Shown: in pieces, positions 11,117 through 22,156 of the stretch
How the letters are laid out: the number at the start of each line of letters is the position of its first letter
How positions within the stretch are numbered: position 1 is the first letter of the stretch
Assembly: GCA_023678885.1 (NCBI GenBank)
Contig: CM043005.1
Coordinates: 4,392,314 to 4,456,313, forward strand
Source: Pogostemon cablin
Lineage: Eukaryota > Streptophyta > Magnoliopsida > Lamiales > Lamiaceae
Reading direction: 5' to 3'
DNA length: 64,000 nt
Notes under the pieces: model-generated
What the model saw: only the letters and a program-made list of their open reading frames with translations
Told to the model about the DNA's origin: nothing
The model's database searches: none
Made by a program: the position numbers and the translations under genes

Positions 11117-12831
11117 TGTTTGCCTATTTTTGTAGCACTCACGAGTAATAATACTCGATCGTTGTAGTAGTATATCCCAAGAAAAATTATCAATCCACGA
11201 AGGAGTTATGTTCGGACTAGCAAAATACGTGAGCTCATGTTCATGTCGTTTTTGTAAAGATGATCGGGGGGTTTGAGATGATTAACAACTAAAGCAAGGA
11301 GCAAGTAAATAAGAATAACAAATAAGAGAAATGACAAGTAAAGAAAATGGGTGCTAAAGTTCAAGTATGGAAAAACATGGGATTAGAAACATCCAAGCAC
11401 ACTCGATTCATATTATCATGCAAAAGGAATTCAACTCAATTGATGTAGACTAAGGGTGATCATGATTGTATCCTAAGCTCCCTTTCGGGTTATAAAGGTT
11501 GTTGATCCATTTTAGACTCCCAAAAGTACTTAAGATCAAAGTCCAACATTAACCCCTTCCATCTAGGTACTAGTTAGATTAAACTCTCCCTTTTTGTGTA
11601 CTAAGGCCAACGAATGGATTGGTTCCCCTCATTGAATTCAAATATCCTTTCGGTCAAACCCAAACTCAATGTCTATTCATGCCTTCCTAATACTATAGAG
11701 GGTCGTTTCCGTCTCACTTCAAGCAATACATACATGAACATCATGATAGCATTTAATTACCACAAATAATCCATTGATCAACAATCCATTAAACCAATAA
11801 ACATTCATGAATAACAAACCATGCCATCACAACATCAAGACAATTAAACTCTATGAATAGAAATCAACATCAATTAAACCAAAAACCAATTTAATCCACA
11901 TGACAATATAAATCTAATATGCTCTTCATGCTCCTAATCCCACTAGAGGGATTAGCCTATCATGATAAAAGTAACAAAACAAATAAATGATTCATTACAA
12001 ATATCCATAGTCTAAATCCAAAAGAAAATCAAGAGAGATGTAAATCTTCCCCAACAATTTCTTGTAGGAGATCTTCAATACTCATGGATCTTCTTCTCTA
12101 GCAATTGATTTCTTGAGATCTCTCACACCCAATGGAAGGGATGAAGTTTTGATAGAGAATTAATGGAGATGATGAAGATGGATCAAGATGGATGAAGGTG
12201 GATGAAGATGATGGTGGAAAATGGAAGAAATGGTATGTGATGTGTGTGTAGAGGATGGGAATTTCGGATCTTTTCCAATTGTTGAATAAAGGGGTATTTA
12301 TACCCCTATGGAGGCTTCTAGAAGGATCTGGAAATTTCAGCAGGAATGTACACGGCACGAGTCGTGCTCTGCAACACGGCCACGAGGTGGCCGTGTTGTG
12401 TCTTCTGATGCTGCCGCATAGCCTCTCCTTACAGGGCCGTGTTACGCAACATGGCTCGTGTGCTGCAACACGAGTCGTGTGTTGTAACACGGGCACAGGG
12501 TGGTCGTGTTGGCTCTTCTGATGTCGGCACACGGCCACTTCTTACAGGGCCGTGTTCCGTACACGGCCCGTGTTGGTGCATGCCCCTGTTTTTCACATTT
12601 TGCTTCGGCTCGTTCTCCTTCGTTTCAACTCCGAATTTAGATCTGTTTTTTCCTATATCTTCCTTATCATGTATAGCATCCAATAAAAAGTAAAAATTAT
12701 AGATTTAAGCTCATTCACACACATTTCAATAAAAACACAAAACACAACCAAATAACACACAAATACGGATAAAATAATACGAAAACACAAATAAAAAGAC
12801 ACTAAAATGTAGGTGAAAATAGCTCTAATCA
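11117..12831 (-). repeat. 5' LTR (right copy) of the gag-protease retrotransposon
   Basis: It is the same length as the left copy with no net indel. The minus strand order is U3 from 12831, a GC-rich block at 12350-12590, a TATA region at 12291-12306, then R/U5 ending at 11117. Confidence 0.9.
12291..12306 (-). promoter_or_regulatory. LTR TATA box in a 16-bp palindrome
   Basis: GGGGTATTTATACCCC is a perfect palindrome containing TATAAATA on the minus strand. The same sequence occurs in the other LTR at 5695-5710. It is the likely core promoter of the retrotransposon. Confidence 0.65.
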
Positions 12832-13264
12832 AAAAGAAAATGATGCCAGATTGTGTGCTAGAATGTTGCCTTCTCTTCGGATCCAACTGAATTTCACACG
12901 TTCGAAAGAGAGACGAAGAGAATGGATATCCTCTACCACGGTACCAAAATATGATAATATCATACCCCCAGCTTTGATATCCATAGAAACCTAGAAAAAT
13001 TGCACAAGTTGGACGTGCGTTTTTCAGCATTCATTGCACAAGTTGCACCTTTCTCCAACTTTGCACTTTTGATCATTTTTCCACCTAAAACACAATAAAA
13101 TACCTCAAGTTCACCTTTTTCTCACATATATCGAATATAAGACACTTGTGCTAATATATAATAATAATTTCCATCAAAAAGGTGTTAAATTGGACACTAA
13201 AACACGCATATTTTCACTCGTGTCACTCGAACTATTAATTCAAAAATTAAATTACTCACTTTTA

Positions 13265-14380
13265 TTTTTTTAAAAGAAATAACTTATATTAAATAGATGA
13301 AATATCAGTTTCAACAACAGGAATAATCGCATTGGGAAAGGAATGCGAGAAAAAGAAGAAGAACAAGAGAAAGCTAACTGAGCAAGAGAATGGGCAACCA
13401 AATTCCCAAATCATTTCACCCAACTGAAAGAAATGACCCCTACAACTATCAAGTATCTTCTTAATCACACCACCAAAGTAAGAGAGATCAAATTTGGGAT
13501 ACTGAAGAGTAAAAAATACAATCTGGGAGTCATTTTCAATAATGATTTTGTCAATACCCTTCTCAATAGCTCTGTGAACACCCATATGGACCTCCGAAGC
13601 TTCTTCAAGCTCCACAGATAATGTTGGTTCAATTAACTCAGTAAACAACCATTTCACAGAGCCATCATTGTTCCTAAGCATAGTGCCGAGTCCAATCCCA
13701 ACTTTTCTTCTGCACATTGCATCCGTATTCAGTTTCATCATTCCAGGCCCAGGTAGAGACCATGAAGAATTTATTTGTCTTCGTCCGCGAGACTTAAAGG
13801 CTTAGCATTAGCAGAACTATAATCGGCAATGATTGATAAAGCCATATCAAAAACCCTCTGTGTAGACATATGTCTATTATGAAATACCAACTCATTTCTA
13901 GCAAACCAGATGGCCCATAGTATAATGACAAATAAAATTTGTCTCTCCTTGGACAAAGATACAACTACATGCATCACTCAATCATCCACATTGTCATCAT
14001 TACTTGGATCTAGATAGATGAATTCGTCATCTTCCAACTGTCTACTGCAAACAGACACTCCTTAAAGACATGCTCCGTTAATTCAATTATATTATCACAC
14101 CTCCTGCATTCCGGTTCCACATAAGCAAATTGAGTTATGAGGTTAACATTAGTTAGAACAATTCGTTTGAGCAACCTCCACTTGAACACTTTGACTTTCG
14201 GCATTATATTAAGTCCCCATACCCATTTCCACTTAAATTAAGCGGTTGTTACATAATAATGTCTCATCACTTTCATCCATTCAATATACCCTGATTTTGT
14301 TGAATAGAGCCATGTTTTCTATGTTTCCAAATCAATTCATCCACCCACGAATAAGAAATTGGGATAGCTAGAATTCTAGA
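13265..14380 (-). mobile_element. 5'-truncated L1-type LINE fragment
   Basis: Three minus-strand frame pieces belong together. 14204-14010 encodes a zf-RVT-like segment (PKVKVFKWRLL, then CRRCDNIIELTEHVFKEC). 13977-13771 encodes the following linker (LWAIWFARNELVFHNR). 13741-13289 encodes an RNase H-like domain (KLNTDAMCRRKVGIGLGTMLRNNDGS, here cut by a stop after the domain). A T-rich run at 13260-13275 is the poly-A side. Stops and frame changes show it is dead. The upstream limit near 14380 is approximate. Confidence 0.75.
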
Positions 14381-14384
14381 AGGG

Positions 14385-15180
14385 ATAAAAACCTATTCAG
14401 TCCCATAACTTTTCTCATTGTCTATTTTAGTCTCAATAAAGATAAGTTTATCAATTTAGTTCCGCCGGTGAAAAAATAGGGCAAAAAAGTCTTATTTTCG
14501 CCGAAAAATACTGACATCATCGGAATCACCGATTTCAGGTTAAGACAATGACGTAAAACCCTGATGGTAGGTGAGTAAACAAATTAAATATTATTTTAAT
14601 ACCAACAAGATATTTTTATTTTCTAAAATTTTAAATAATTAGAAAACAAAATTAAAACAAAAACGTACTAAAAAAACCTAATTAATAAACAAGGAGATTA
14701 ATTCAACCTCAATATACCGACTGTTCACCATTTTATTTCACGCAGAAAAATAAATCACGCAGAAAAATGATTTGGAATTCAAGAATGAAGAATTAGTAAT
14801 ACTAAGGCAAGCCAGCTTAACTATGTGACAGATTATTAATACGTTTTTTGATTTAAATTAAAATAACATTTAATTTGTTGATTTACCTGCCATTAGGGCG
14901 CCATGTTATCAGGGCGTCATGTCCACTTTTATTCTTTTTTGTCCAATTTTGGTCCTTTTGATCCTTTTTTTTAAAATTTGTTCCTTTTTTGGTCCACTTT
15001 TGGTCCTAAATATATACACTTGCGGGCTATTTTTGAATATTTTTTTAACATAAAAGACTAAATTTGGATAAAAAATACTATATTTGGACAAAAAATGACC
15101 AAAATTGAGAATTGCAAATGAAAAAGGACTAAAGTTAGAAAATGTCATACTTACAGGACCAATTTTGATATTTACCCTAT
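14385..15180. repeat. Mutator-type foldback MITE remnants
   Basis: 14905-15178 has T-rich GGTCC/TTTTGGTCC repeats on the left and A-rich GGACTAAA/GGACCAAAATT repeats on the right, so the two halves fold back. Its right end matches the MITE at 38820-39175 in ABI3 intron 5 (both contain AATTGAGAATYGCAAAT). 14385-14580 looks like the end of a similar element. No coding capacity. Confidence 0.55.
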
Positions 15181-16690
15181 ATAAAATATACAGTTTGGAT
15201 GCAAAGGATTATAAATATGAAGTATCCCACTTGAATTTTTTAATGAGCTTGTAGAAATATTATGAGAAATCAAAGCAAGTATTTAATATGATCGTCCAAA
15301 CGCACAACTTAATTATCATGTACAAAAATATGCATGTTTATGCCCATAACGGAATCATTCTGTTATACCCACTTGTATATTGTTATTCAAAATTTGAGTT
15401 ATCTCGGGGTCGTCTCAGTCAAAATTTCTCACTTTTACCATCATTGTATGTTATTTGATTGATTTCTATAGTGAATATTAAATTAAGCATTATTTGACCC
15501 CATAACGGAATCATTCCTTTATAACGACTTGCATGTCGTTATTCAAAATTTGATCGATTTTAGGGGTCTTTAATTATCTTGGATCTCCACATACAATGTC
15601 AAAATATAATATTCTAATACACTAACAAATAGATGTTGATATTCAGTCACATATAAAGTATCTCATACATGTTAAATAAAACAAGTATATAACGTATACA
15701 GTTTGGATGCAAAACATTACAAATATGAAGTATCCCACTTGAATTTTTGAATGGGCTTGTAGAAATATTACGAAATCAAGGCAAGTGTTTAATATGAAGT
15801 CCAAACGCACAACTTAATTGTCATGTACGAAAATATGCGTGTTTATGCCCATAACGGAATCATTCCGTTATGCCCACTTGTATGTCGTTATTCAAAATTT
15901 GAGTTATTCCGGGATCGTCTCAGTAAAAATTTCTCACTTTTACCATCATTGTATGCTATTTGATTGATTTCTATAGTGAATAGTTAATTTAGCATTGTTT
16001 GATCCCATAACGGAATCATTCCGTTATAACGACATGCACACCGTTATTCAAAATTCGATCGATTTTAGGGGGTTTTTCATTCGCTTGGATCTCCACATAC
16101 AATGTCAAAACATAATATTTGGATAAACTAACAAACGAATATTGATATTGAGTCATATATGAATTAATTCCTACATGTCATATAAACAAGTGTATAAAGT
16201 ATAAATGTTTGGATGCGAAAAATTACAAATATGAAGTATTTCACTTGAATTTTCGAATGAGCTTGTTGTAATATGATGAAATCAAGGTTGATGCTTAAAA
16301 TGAGGTCCAAAATCACTACTTGATTGGTATGTACAATAATATGTACATTTATGCCAATAACGGAATCATTTCCGTTATAATAACTTGCACGCCTTTATTT
16401 AAAATTCGAGTTATCCAGAAGTCGTATCAGTTAAAATTTCTTACTTTTAACTTCAATCTACACCATTTGAGTTGTTTCTCAAGTGGATAGCCGATTTAGC
16501 ATTGTTTGGCCACATAACGAAACCATTCTGTTATAACGACTTGCATTTCGTTATTCGAAATTAGAGTGATTTTAGGGGCCTTGGACTTGCTCGGATCTTC
16601 ATATGTAGATGTAAAACCTAATATTATCATAATGTAACAAAAAAAATGCTGATATTGACTCACTTATGGAATATCCCATAAATATTATAA
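15181..16690. repeat. Satellite-like tandem repeat, three copies of ~507 bp
   Basis: GTTTGGATGC recurs at 15193, 15701 and 16207, giving periods of 508 and 506 bp, and the rest of each unit matches. Each unit contains two related sub-blocks, each with a hairpin ATAACGGAA-n3-TTCCGTTAT followed by CGTTATTCAAAATT or variants. The six hairpins lie near 15346, 15502, 15851, 16007, 16357 and 16514; those at 15851 and 16007 are perfect. Confidence 0.9.
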
Positions 16691-18718
16691 GTAGCATGTG
16701 ATAACACAACAACTTTGCATATGAACCAAAAGAACAATTTAAGTTTTTTTTCCCTTTTCTTTTCCTTGCAACAAAACAGCTACCATGTAGTCTTTTTCTC
16801 CAAGATCTTTTCCCCTAAATATCCAAAAGAAATAGATTCAATTATAATATTTCAACAAAATATTAACACAGAATAATGCATTTTTATATATTAATGTAAA
16901 ACTAAAATTACATATGGTTATGATTTTCAAATTATGTGAGTGTTGCAAATAGTTTTAAATTAATAGGTAGCAGCAGCTAGGAAATAATTCAAGCTCCTAA
17001 CTCCTTTAAGTCCCTAATTTACAAGCATCAATCTAATTAATTCAAATTCCAAACAAACACAAAAATAAAAATCACAAGAACAATAATAAGAATAAGAAAA
17101 ATACACAAAAATAAAATAATAAAAGCAATTTATTAAAGCTTAAGGTACTTATTTTCTTAGCAAGGATTTATGCATCTCATCACGTCCACCATTTTTTAGC
17201 CTAAATTTCATGCATCAATGCATCACATCTTCTCCCATAAACAACAAGTTCTCAACTTATAACACAATGAAACATATAAAACATAAAAATTTTCATTTAG
17301 ACTTTTCATCAAACAATTGGTGTGCACAATTTTTCAATTTTTAAGATTCATGATTCTTGCTTTCATTCAACCTCATTCTTTCAACAATAAGCCCAAAATC
17401 ATGCATCATTGTACCACACTCTTCTCTTATAAACAATTATTGCTCAATTAAAATCACCATGAATCATTTTAAAGTAAAAATTTTCTCTTAGCTATTTCAT
17501 CAAACACCTTGCATGCATTCTCAAGGCATAAGAACATCATTCATATTTGCAATGCAATTTTCACCAAATTTTAAAGCAACTCTAACCAATCGTACAACTC
17601 CCACTTGAACACTTCAAACACTTATTCCACATTTAAGAACCTAAGCAAAACAAGGTAAGAAAATTTCATACCATGCACAAATGAAACTACAGCACCTTGC
17701 AGAGGTGCTCTAGAAAGAACATATTTAAACCACATTTCATCTAACTAAAACTAAACCGAAGTAAGAGTTTAGAAACACATACCTTACTTGTTTCCAACGA
17801 ATGCTTAAATCTTGTTTTTAGAATATGCACTCTTTAGTTGATCTTTATGTAAAATACAATTCCACTTGAATCCTACACTCTGAAGAATATATGATTCGCG
17901 TTATATGGAAAAATCCGACTTAAATGAACGAAAAAAAGAGCCCAACTACCTACAAAAAATGCAGATCATAAGCGAGATAGAAGATGATAGAATTTTTACG
18001 CTCCTAAACTTGAGAGGAGAAAAGTACGATGTTGGGAAGAAAAATATTGGCATAGAGTTTTTAGGCTTGTTTCTTCTTGATTTTGGAAGATTTGGAACAA
18101 ATATTAATTAAAAAAAGTTTAACTCTCAATTGTAAATAATAATTTATATTCTTTCTTTTTTCCAATTAATAATGTAATGTCATTTTGATCATAGGCCATT
18201 TAGATAAAGTTTTAACTAGATTAACCCATCACAACTAATTCCCTATAACAAGGCCTCATTAATTAACTTCTTCTAAAATTAATTTCAAAGTTGACTAATA
18301 CTTAAGTGGAATTGTGGAGTAGCTAGTGAATGTTTGACATAGATATTCCACTTACTTGGTTAGTGGTAGTCTTCTTGCTCATTAATATGCTAAAATAATA
18401 TAGTTTACAAGTTAATATAGATTTTGCTTGCATCTGCACCATTCTTCATTTAGATGAAAACAAAATTGAGTACTAACCCTTGTTTTTTAGTATCTTATGA
18501 CCTTTCTATGTGCACAGTTCACTTCTGGTAAAATTTAACCCACTCTTGCCAACATGTGGACTCCAATTCAGCATTATATTATAATTAAAAACTAGTATAT
18601 AACTCTCGAATTAAATAAAGTTATATGACGAGTATCATGAAATTAGTTCCATATGAAATATTAAACCCCAAGATAATTTAAATTCAAATTTATAAATATG
18701 ACTATTTTTATCATATAA
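16691..18718. other. Gene-free AT-rich stretch, possible old retroelement
   Basis: No gene is supported. 16960-17900 has the composition of untranslated retroelement DNA (A-rich, CATGCAT-containing, no long frames), but no LTR pair could be found. A 68-codon plus-strand frame at 17905-18111 has no known motif and is probably chance. Confidence 0.4.
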
Positions 18719-18992
18719 TACTAAAAAAATACGGGAATAGAGATGGTTATAAAACCGTCTTTAATTAAGATGGTTTTTGAGACGGAAATGGGTCTTTGAA
18801 GAACCAGTCGATCAATCTAAAAACCATCTCTATTTAAACAAAACAACATTTTGCACTGCCAGACAAAGGAGTTGAGATGATTTTTTAAATGACAAAAATA
18901 GACACAGTATTTAAAAGTCATCTCATATTATGAAGAGACGGTTTAGAACCATCTTTAAAATCGTCTCAAAACTACGAACAACACCGATAGTG
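18719..18992. mobile_element. Decayed CACTA-type MITE
   Basis: The left end reads TACTAAAAAAAT (CACTA with one change) and the right end CCGATAGTG. Inside, GAGACGG/ACCGTCT motifs repeat in both orientations, as in subterminal regions of plant CACTA elements. 274 bp, no coding capacity, no clear 3-bp duplication. Confidence 0.55.
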
Positions 18993-19874
18993 ATAAACAA
19001 GAATTTTATGTGTTTATATAGATCGTTATATATTGATTATTGCATGATGTCGCCTTATTTGTCGAGTTTTATGCCTAAGTGTACATATATTAGAACTTCA
19101 GGGGTATTCTTGAATTATTATAGATTTTAGACCTATTTGAAAAAAGAAAGAAGAAATTATGTTGAATGAATAATTTGGATTCAATGGTAAAATATGGTGC
19201 GCAGATCAAAATGATATAAAAATATCTAAATTAGAGTGCGGATGATCGAATAAGGTCAATATAAAAGAAGAAAATGGACCAAACGAAACGGACCGAAATA
19301 ATTTATACTCGACCAAGTATGTGTATATAGTTAACTTCATTAAATAAAATTCAATAAATTAATAACATTGATAAATTTAATTATTTGTCTGGTCCCAACT
19401 CCTGAACAGTTCAAATTTCAGGAGCAGTTAAAATTTGAGTACCACGCAATCAATTAAAAAAAATTATAAATGGAAATTATAGTGTATATTTAAGGTCCTG
19501 AAAAAACTACCATTTTTAGGGTTTAGGGTGTTAGGATGTTAGGTTTTGGGTGTTTGGATTTTAGGGTATCTTGTTTATGCATGTTGCCAAATATTTATAT
19601 GCTGCAAAATCATGCTCACCACCTATATTTTAATGTGTCATAAGGGTTTTAACTATTATAATTTTAAAAAAAGTACTTTTTTAAGGCCGTAAATGGTTAT
19701 CTTAGTAAAATTCTTAAGTCTGGTAATTTTTGAAAATCTCGTTTATGCATGTTGTCATAATTTTTGAAAATCTCGTTTATGCATGTTGTCAGACATTTAT
19801 ACTGCAAAATCATGCTTCCCATCTATATTTCAATGTGTCATCAGGGTTATGGCAATTAAAATTGCAAAATAATA
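18993..19874. other. Gene-free stretch with a duplicated segment
   Basis: TTTATGCATGTTG followed by a related ~150-bp segment occurs near 19570 and again near 19740-19870, with an extra 30-bp duplication at 19730-19790. The second copy is broken by the MITE at 19875 and resumes after 20098. No gene seen. Confidence 0.6.
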
Positions 19875-20095
19875 CTCCCCCTCCCATCCAAATGGTTTCT
19901 TTTTTTCATTTTGAATGTCCCACCCAAAAAGTCTACTTTCTCTTTTTACACACATGGGACCATACACCCACTAATACAATTAAAATATGGGGTTCACACC
20001 TCCACTAATACAATTACTCACTACACATTAAATAATAATACTTTTTAATCAATGTGCAAAAAGTAAAACCAATCCTTTGGGCGGGACGGAGGGAG
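19875..20095. mobile_element. Stowaway-like MITE (221 bp)
   Basis: Starts CTCCCCCTCCCATCC and ends GGGCGGGACGGAGGGAG, flanked by TA on both sides. The internal ACTAATACAATTA and ACTCACTACACATTAAATA motifs are shared with the other members in this window. Confidence 0.85.
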
Positions 20096-20097
20096 TA

Positions 20098-21457
20098 CTT
20101 TTTTTAATGCCATAATTGGATATCTTAGGAAAATTCTTACATCTGGGCAATAGTTTAGCGTGCAAATTCAATAGATTTTTGTGTATTTTTATTATATTTG
20201 GTATTTAATTCATAATTTTGGTGTTTGTAATTTTAGAGAGGAGTGTAAATCATGTTATTTTCATATAGGAATGATGTATTTTGAGCTTAAAAAGCAAATG
20301 AGAAAACGAGAATCAAATCAACGTAGAAAATATACTTTAGTCCACTTGAATTTGAGACTAAATATTTTTCGTTTGGAATTTAAGTGAAACAAGTTAAAAA
20401 ATAATCCACAACTCAAAAATAAAAATAAAAAAAAAAAACGAAACTCAATTCAGAATTTAAATGAACAAAGAGGAGCAAAAACGAAAAATACGGGCAACCT
20501 GGAATTTTTTAGAACATACGTGGCGGCCCAACCACTTTAATTTGGCCCAGGAACTGCCATGGAACACCAAAAGGGACCAACTTAGTTGGTTTTGATAATG
20601 GTTCAAATTTATTAAAAGGAGGCGGCCCACTAATGTAACCGAATGGGAACTTGAAGCAGTATATTTGATTGATGGGCCAGTTTAATTAAAATTGCAGCTG
20701 CATGAGAGATAGATTCCCAATTTCAATTGGTATTTCATATTTCTGTTATACATCTTAAAATGTTGACACATCAACATTTTCAAAATTCTGCAATTTGGCA
20801 TTTTAAGAAAAACCAACATTAAGTTTGTAGTTTGGATTTTCTGTTCCACCGTGACATATGTGACATTCCGTTGGATGAGTGACACGTAAGAGATATAAGA
20901 GAAATTATATCATATGTCAACCAGTAAACCCTAGGGATAAGAAATTGGATTTCTCCACCCCATCACATTTTATTCAATGAGGAGATATTATAGGAAATGT
21001 CACATCAAAGTGTCCCAGAAAATCCTATGCCTAAAGTTTGTCATTTTTACAAATTCACAGGTGTGGACAGAAAATATTTTATTAATTTGAAAATAGGCAG
21101 AAACATACATTTTCACTTATTTATGTTCATAGCTCATCTACACTCCTTCCGTTCCAAAATACTTGTACACTTTTATTCTTAGTTCATTTCCAAAAGACGC
21201 ACACCAAAAAAGTAGAAACAATACACAATATTAATATCCTTATATTTTTACATTATCATTACATAAATATCACGAGTCAGTCTCTTATAAATCGAATTTG
21301 CATCATAAACTCTTGTAAATTATGTGGTCTCCTTTAATTTAAATATTCTATCAATACATAAGATATATATGATTGAAAGGGGACCACAAAGTCTGCACTG
21401 TAAACCCAGTTTATTTGTGAAATATCACCACCTACACAATTTAATCAAATTCATTTA
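20098..21457. other. Gene-free AT-rich stretch
   Basis: No gene is supported; short frames lack motifs. A partial Stowaway-like end (CTCCTTCCGTTCC) is visible near 21142. The segment around 20840-20920 shares ATGAGTGACA-type sequence with 35440-35490. Confidence 0.4.
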
Positions 21458-21663
21458 CTCCCTCCATTCCATCGAAAGAGTAGTTTTTGTTTTTTGCACG
21501 TGGATTAAGGAGTATTATTATTTAATGTGTAGTGAGTAGTTGTATTAGTGAGAGTGTGGGCCCCATATTTTAATTGTATTAATAGATGTGTGTGGATCTC
21601 ATGTGTGTAAAAAATGAAAAATGAGAGACGTTCAAAATGAAAAAAATGAACCTGATGAAAGAG
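21458..21663. mobile_element. Stowaway-like MITE
   Basis: Starts CTCCCTCCATTCC after a TA and carries TTAATGTGTAGTGAGTAGTTG inside. The right end (GATGAAAGAG before TA) is degraded. Confidence 0.65.
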
Positions 21664-22156
21664 TATATCATAGTACGCTTTACTTAATTAAATTTTTTGA
21701 AACAAAACACTTCTTTTACTTAAATCACTACACCAAAATATTTTTTTCTTAAAATTTTATGTCGTGCATCATGCAACACCAAAAGTCATTTTCATAAACT
21801 TGATGACACCAAATATATGCATTTGTTATAACATACCAAAAGTCATTTTTCATAGATTTACCACCAAATATGCGCATTAAAATATTAATGACGGCCAGAG
21901 GGGGAGAATAGAGAGTAATCTAGAAATAAGATCAACAAGTAATCTAGAAATAAGATCAACAGCGATTGTTCATGAAAACAGTAGAAAACAACACATTCAT
22001 TTAATCCATCGGCCGTTGGAACAGTAACGCAGACATCACAAGACTACCAAAGAAGTACCCTCTGATGCTAATAAGTTACTAGACAAAGGGAAACACAGCT
22101 ACTACAACCCCTAACAGACCAATTAAACAACCACTGTGCAAACACTAACCCCCAAA
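21664..22156. other. Downstream flank of the MCTP gene
   Basis: A CACTA-like end (CACTACACCAAAATA) lies at 21727 without a visible partner. A 25-bp tandem duplication (AGTAATCTAGAAATAAGATC) lies at 21915-21962. The last part is likely 3' UTR of the MCTP gene. Confidence 0.4.

Larger units (their letters stand above)
4521..12831 (-). mobile_element. Complete non-autonomous Ty3/gypsy-type LTR retrotransposon (gag-protease only)
   Basis: Two LTRs of exactly 1715 bp (4521-6235 and 11117-12831) begin TG and end CA, and a perfect 5-bp target duplication AAAAG flanks the element (4516-4520 and 12832-12836). By eye the LTRs differ at roughly 40-50 positions, so the insertion is fairly young. The element reads on the minus strand: right LTR, primer site just below 11117, gag-protease 10847-8643, a non-coding region, then a polypurine tract next to 6236. 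No reverse transcriptase, RNase H or integrase is present, so it must rely on a partner. The gag type and primer site suggest the Athila/Tat side of Ty3/gypsy. Confidence 0.9.
4411..12967 (-). mobile_element. 5'-truncated LINE 3' end, split by an LTR retrotransposon
   Basis: The LINE's own sequence is 4411-4520 plus 12837-12967, about 240 bp on the minus strand. Its poly-A tail reads as poly-T directly after 4410. The coding end encodes SWIRREGNILAHNLASF, the usual C-terminal end of the RNase H-like domain of plant L1-type LINEs. An 8-bp direct repeat CCAGCTTT flanks it (4403-4410 and 12968-12975). The LTR retrotransposon at 4521-12831 sits inside it. Confidence 0.72.
2718..13225 (-). mobile_element. 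Solo LTR (family A), split by a nested insertion
   Basis: The LTR begins TGATGCGCG at 2718 and ends GTGTCA at 13225. Its own sequence is 2718-4410 plus 12976-13225 (about 1.94 kb); 4411-12975 is inserted DNA. Flanks CTCGT and CTCGA differ at one base of five, which fits an old target duplication. A diverged second copy at 26268-27865 matches along its length: both share the stretch around CCAAAACGATCATCTTTT and the terminal part around GTGTTTTTCAGCATTC, and that copy reads straight through the point that is interrupted here. A TATA-like signal is near 3861-3880 on the minus strand. No internal region follows, hence solo LTR. Confidence 0.75.

Noticed and set aside
10966..11193. 75-codon minus-strand frame at the inner edge of the 5' LTR
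   Set aside because: It crosses the LTR boundary and primer-site region, so it cannot be an original coding frame.
15346..16534. ATAACGGAA hairpins as a CRISPR-like array
   Set aside because: The spacing is ~155 and ~350 bp, the whole 507-bp unit repeats including the spacers, and the host is a plant nucleus.
20840..20920. Shared ATGAGTGACA-type sequence with 35440-35490 as a regulatory module
   Set aside because: The match is short and next to no common gene feature; more likely a worn dispersed repeat.
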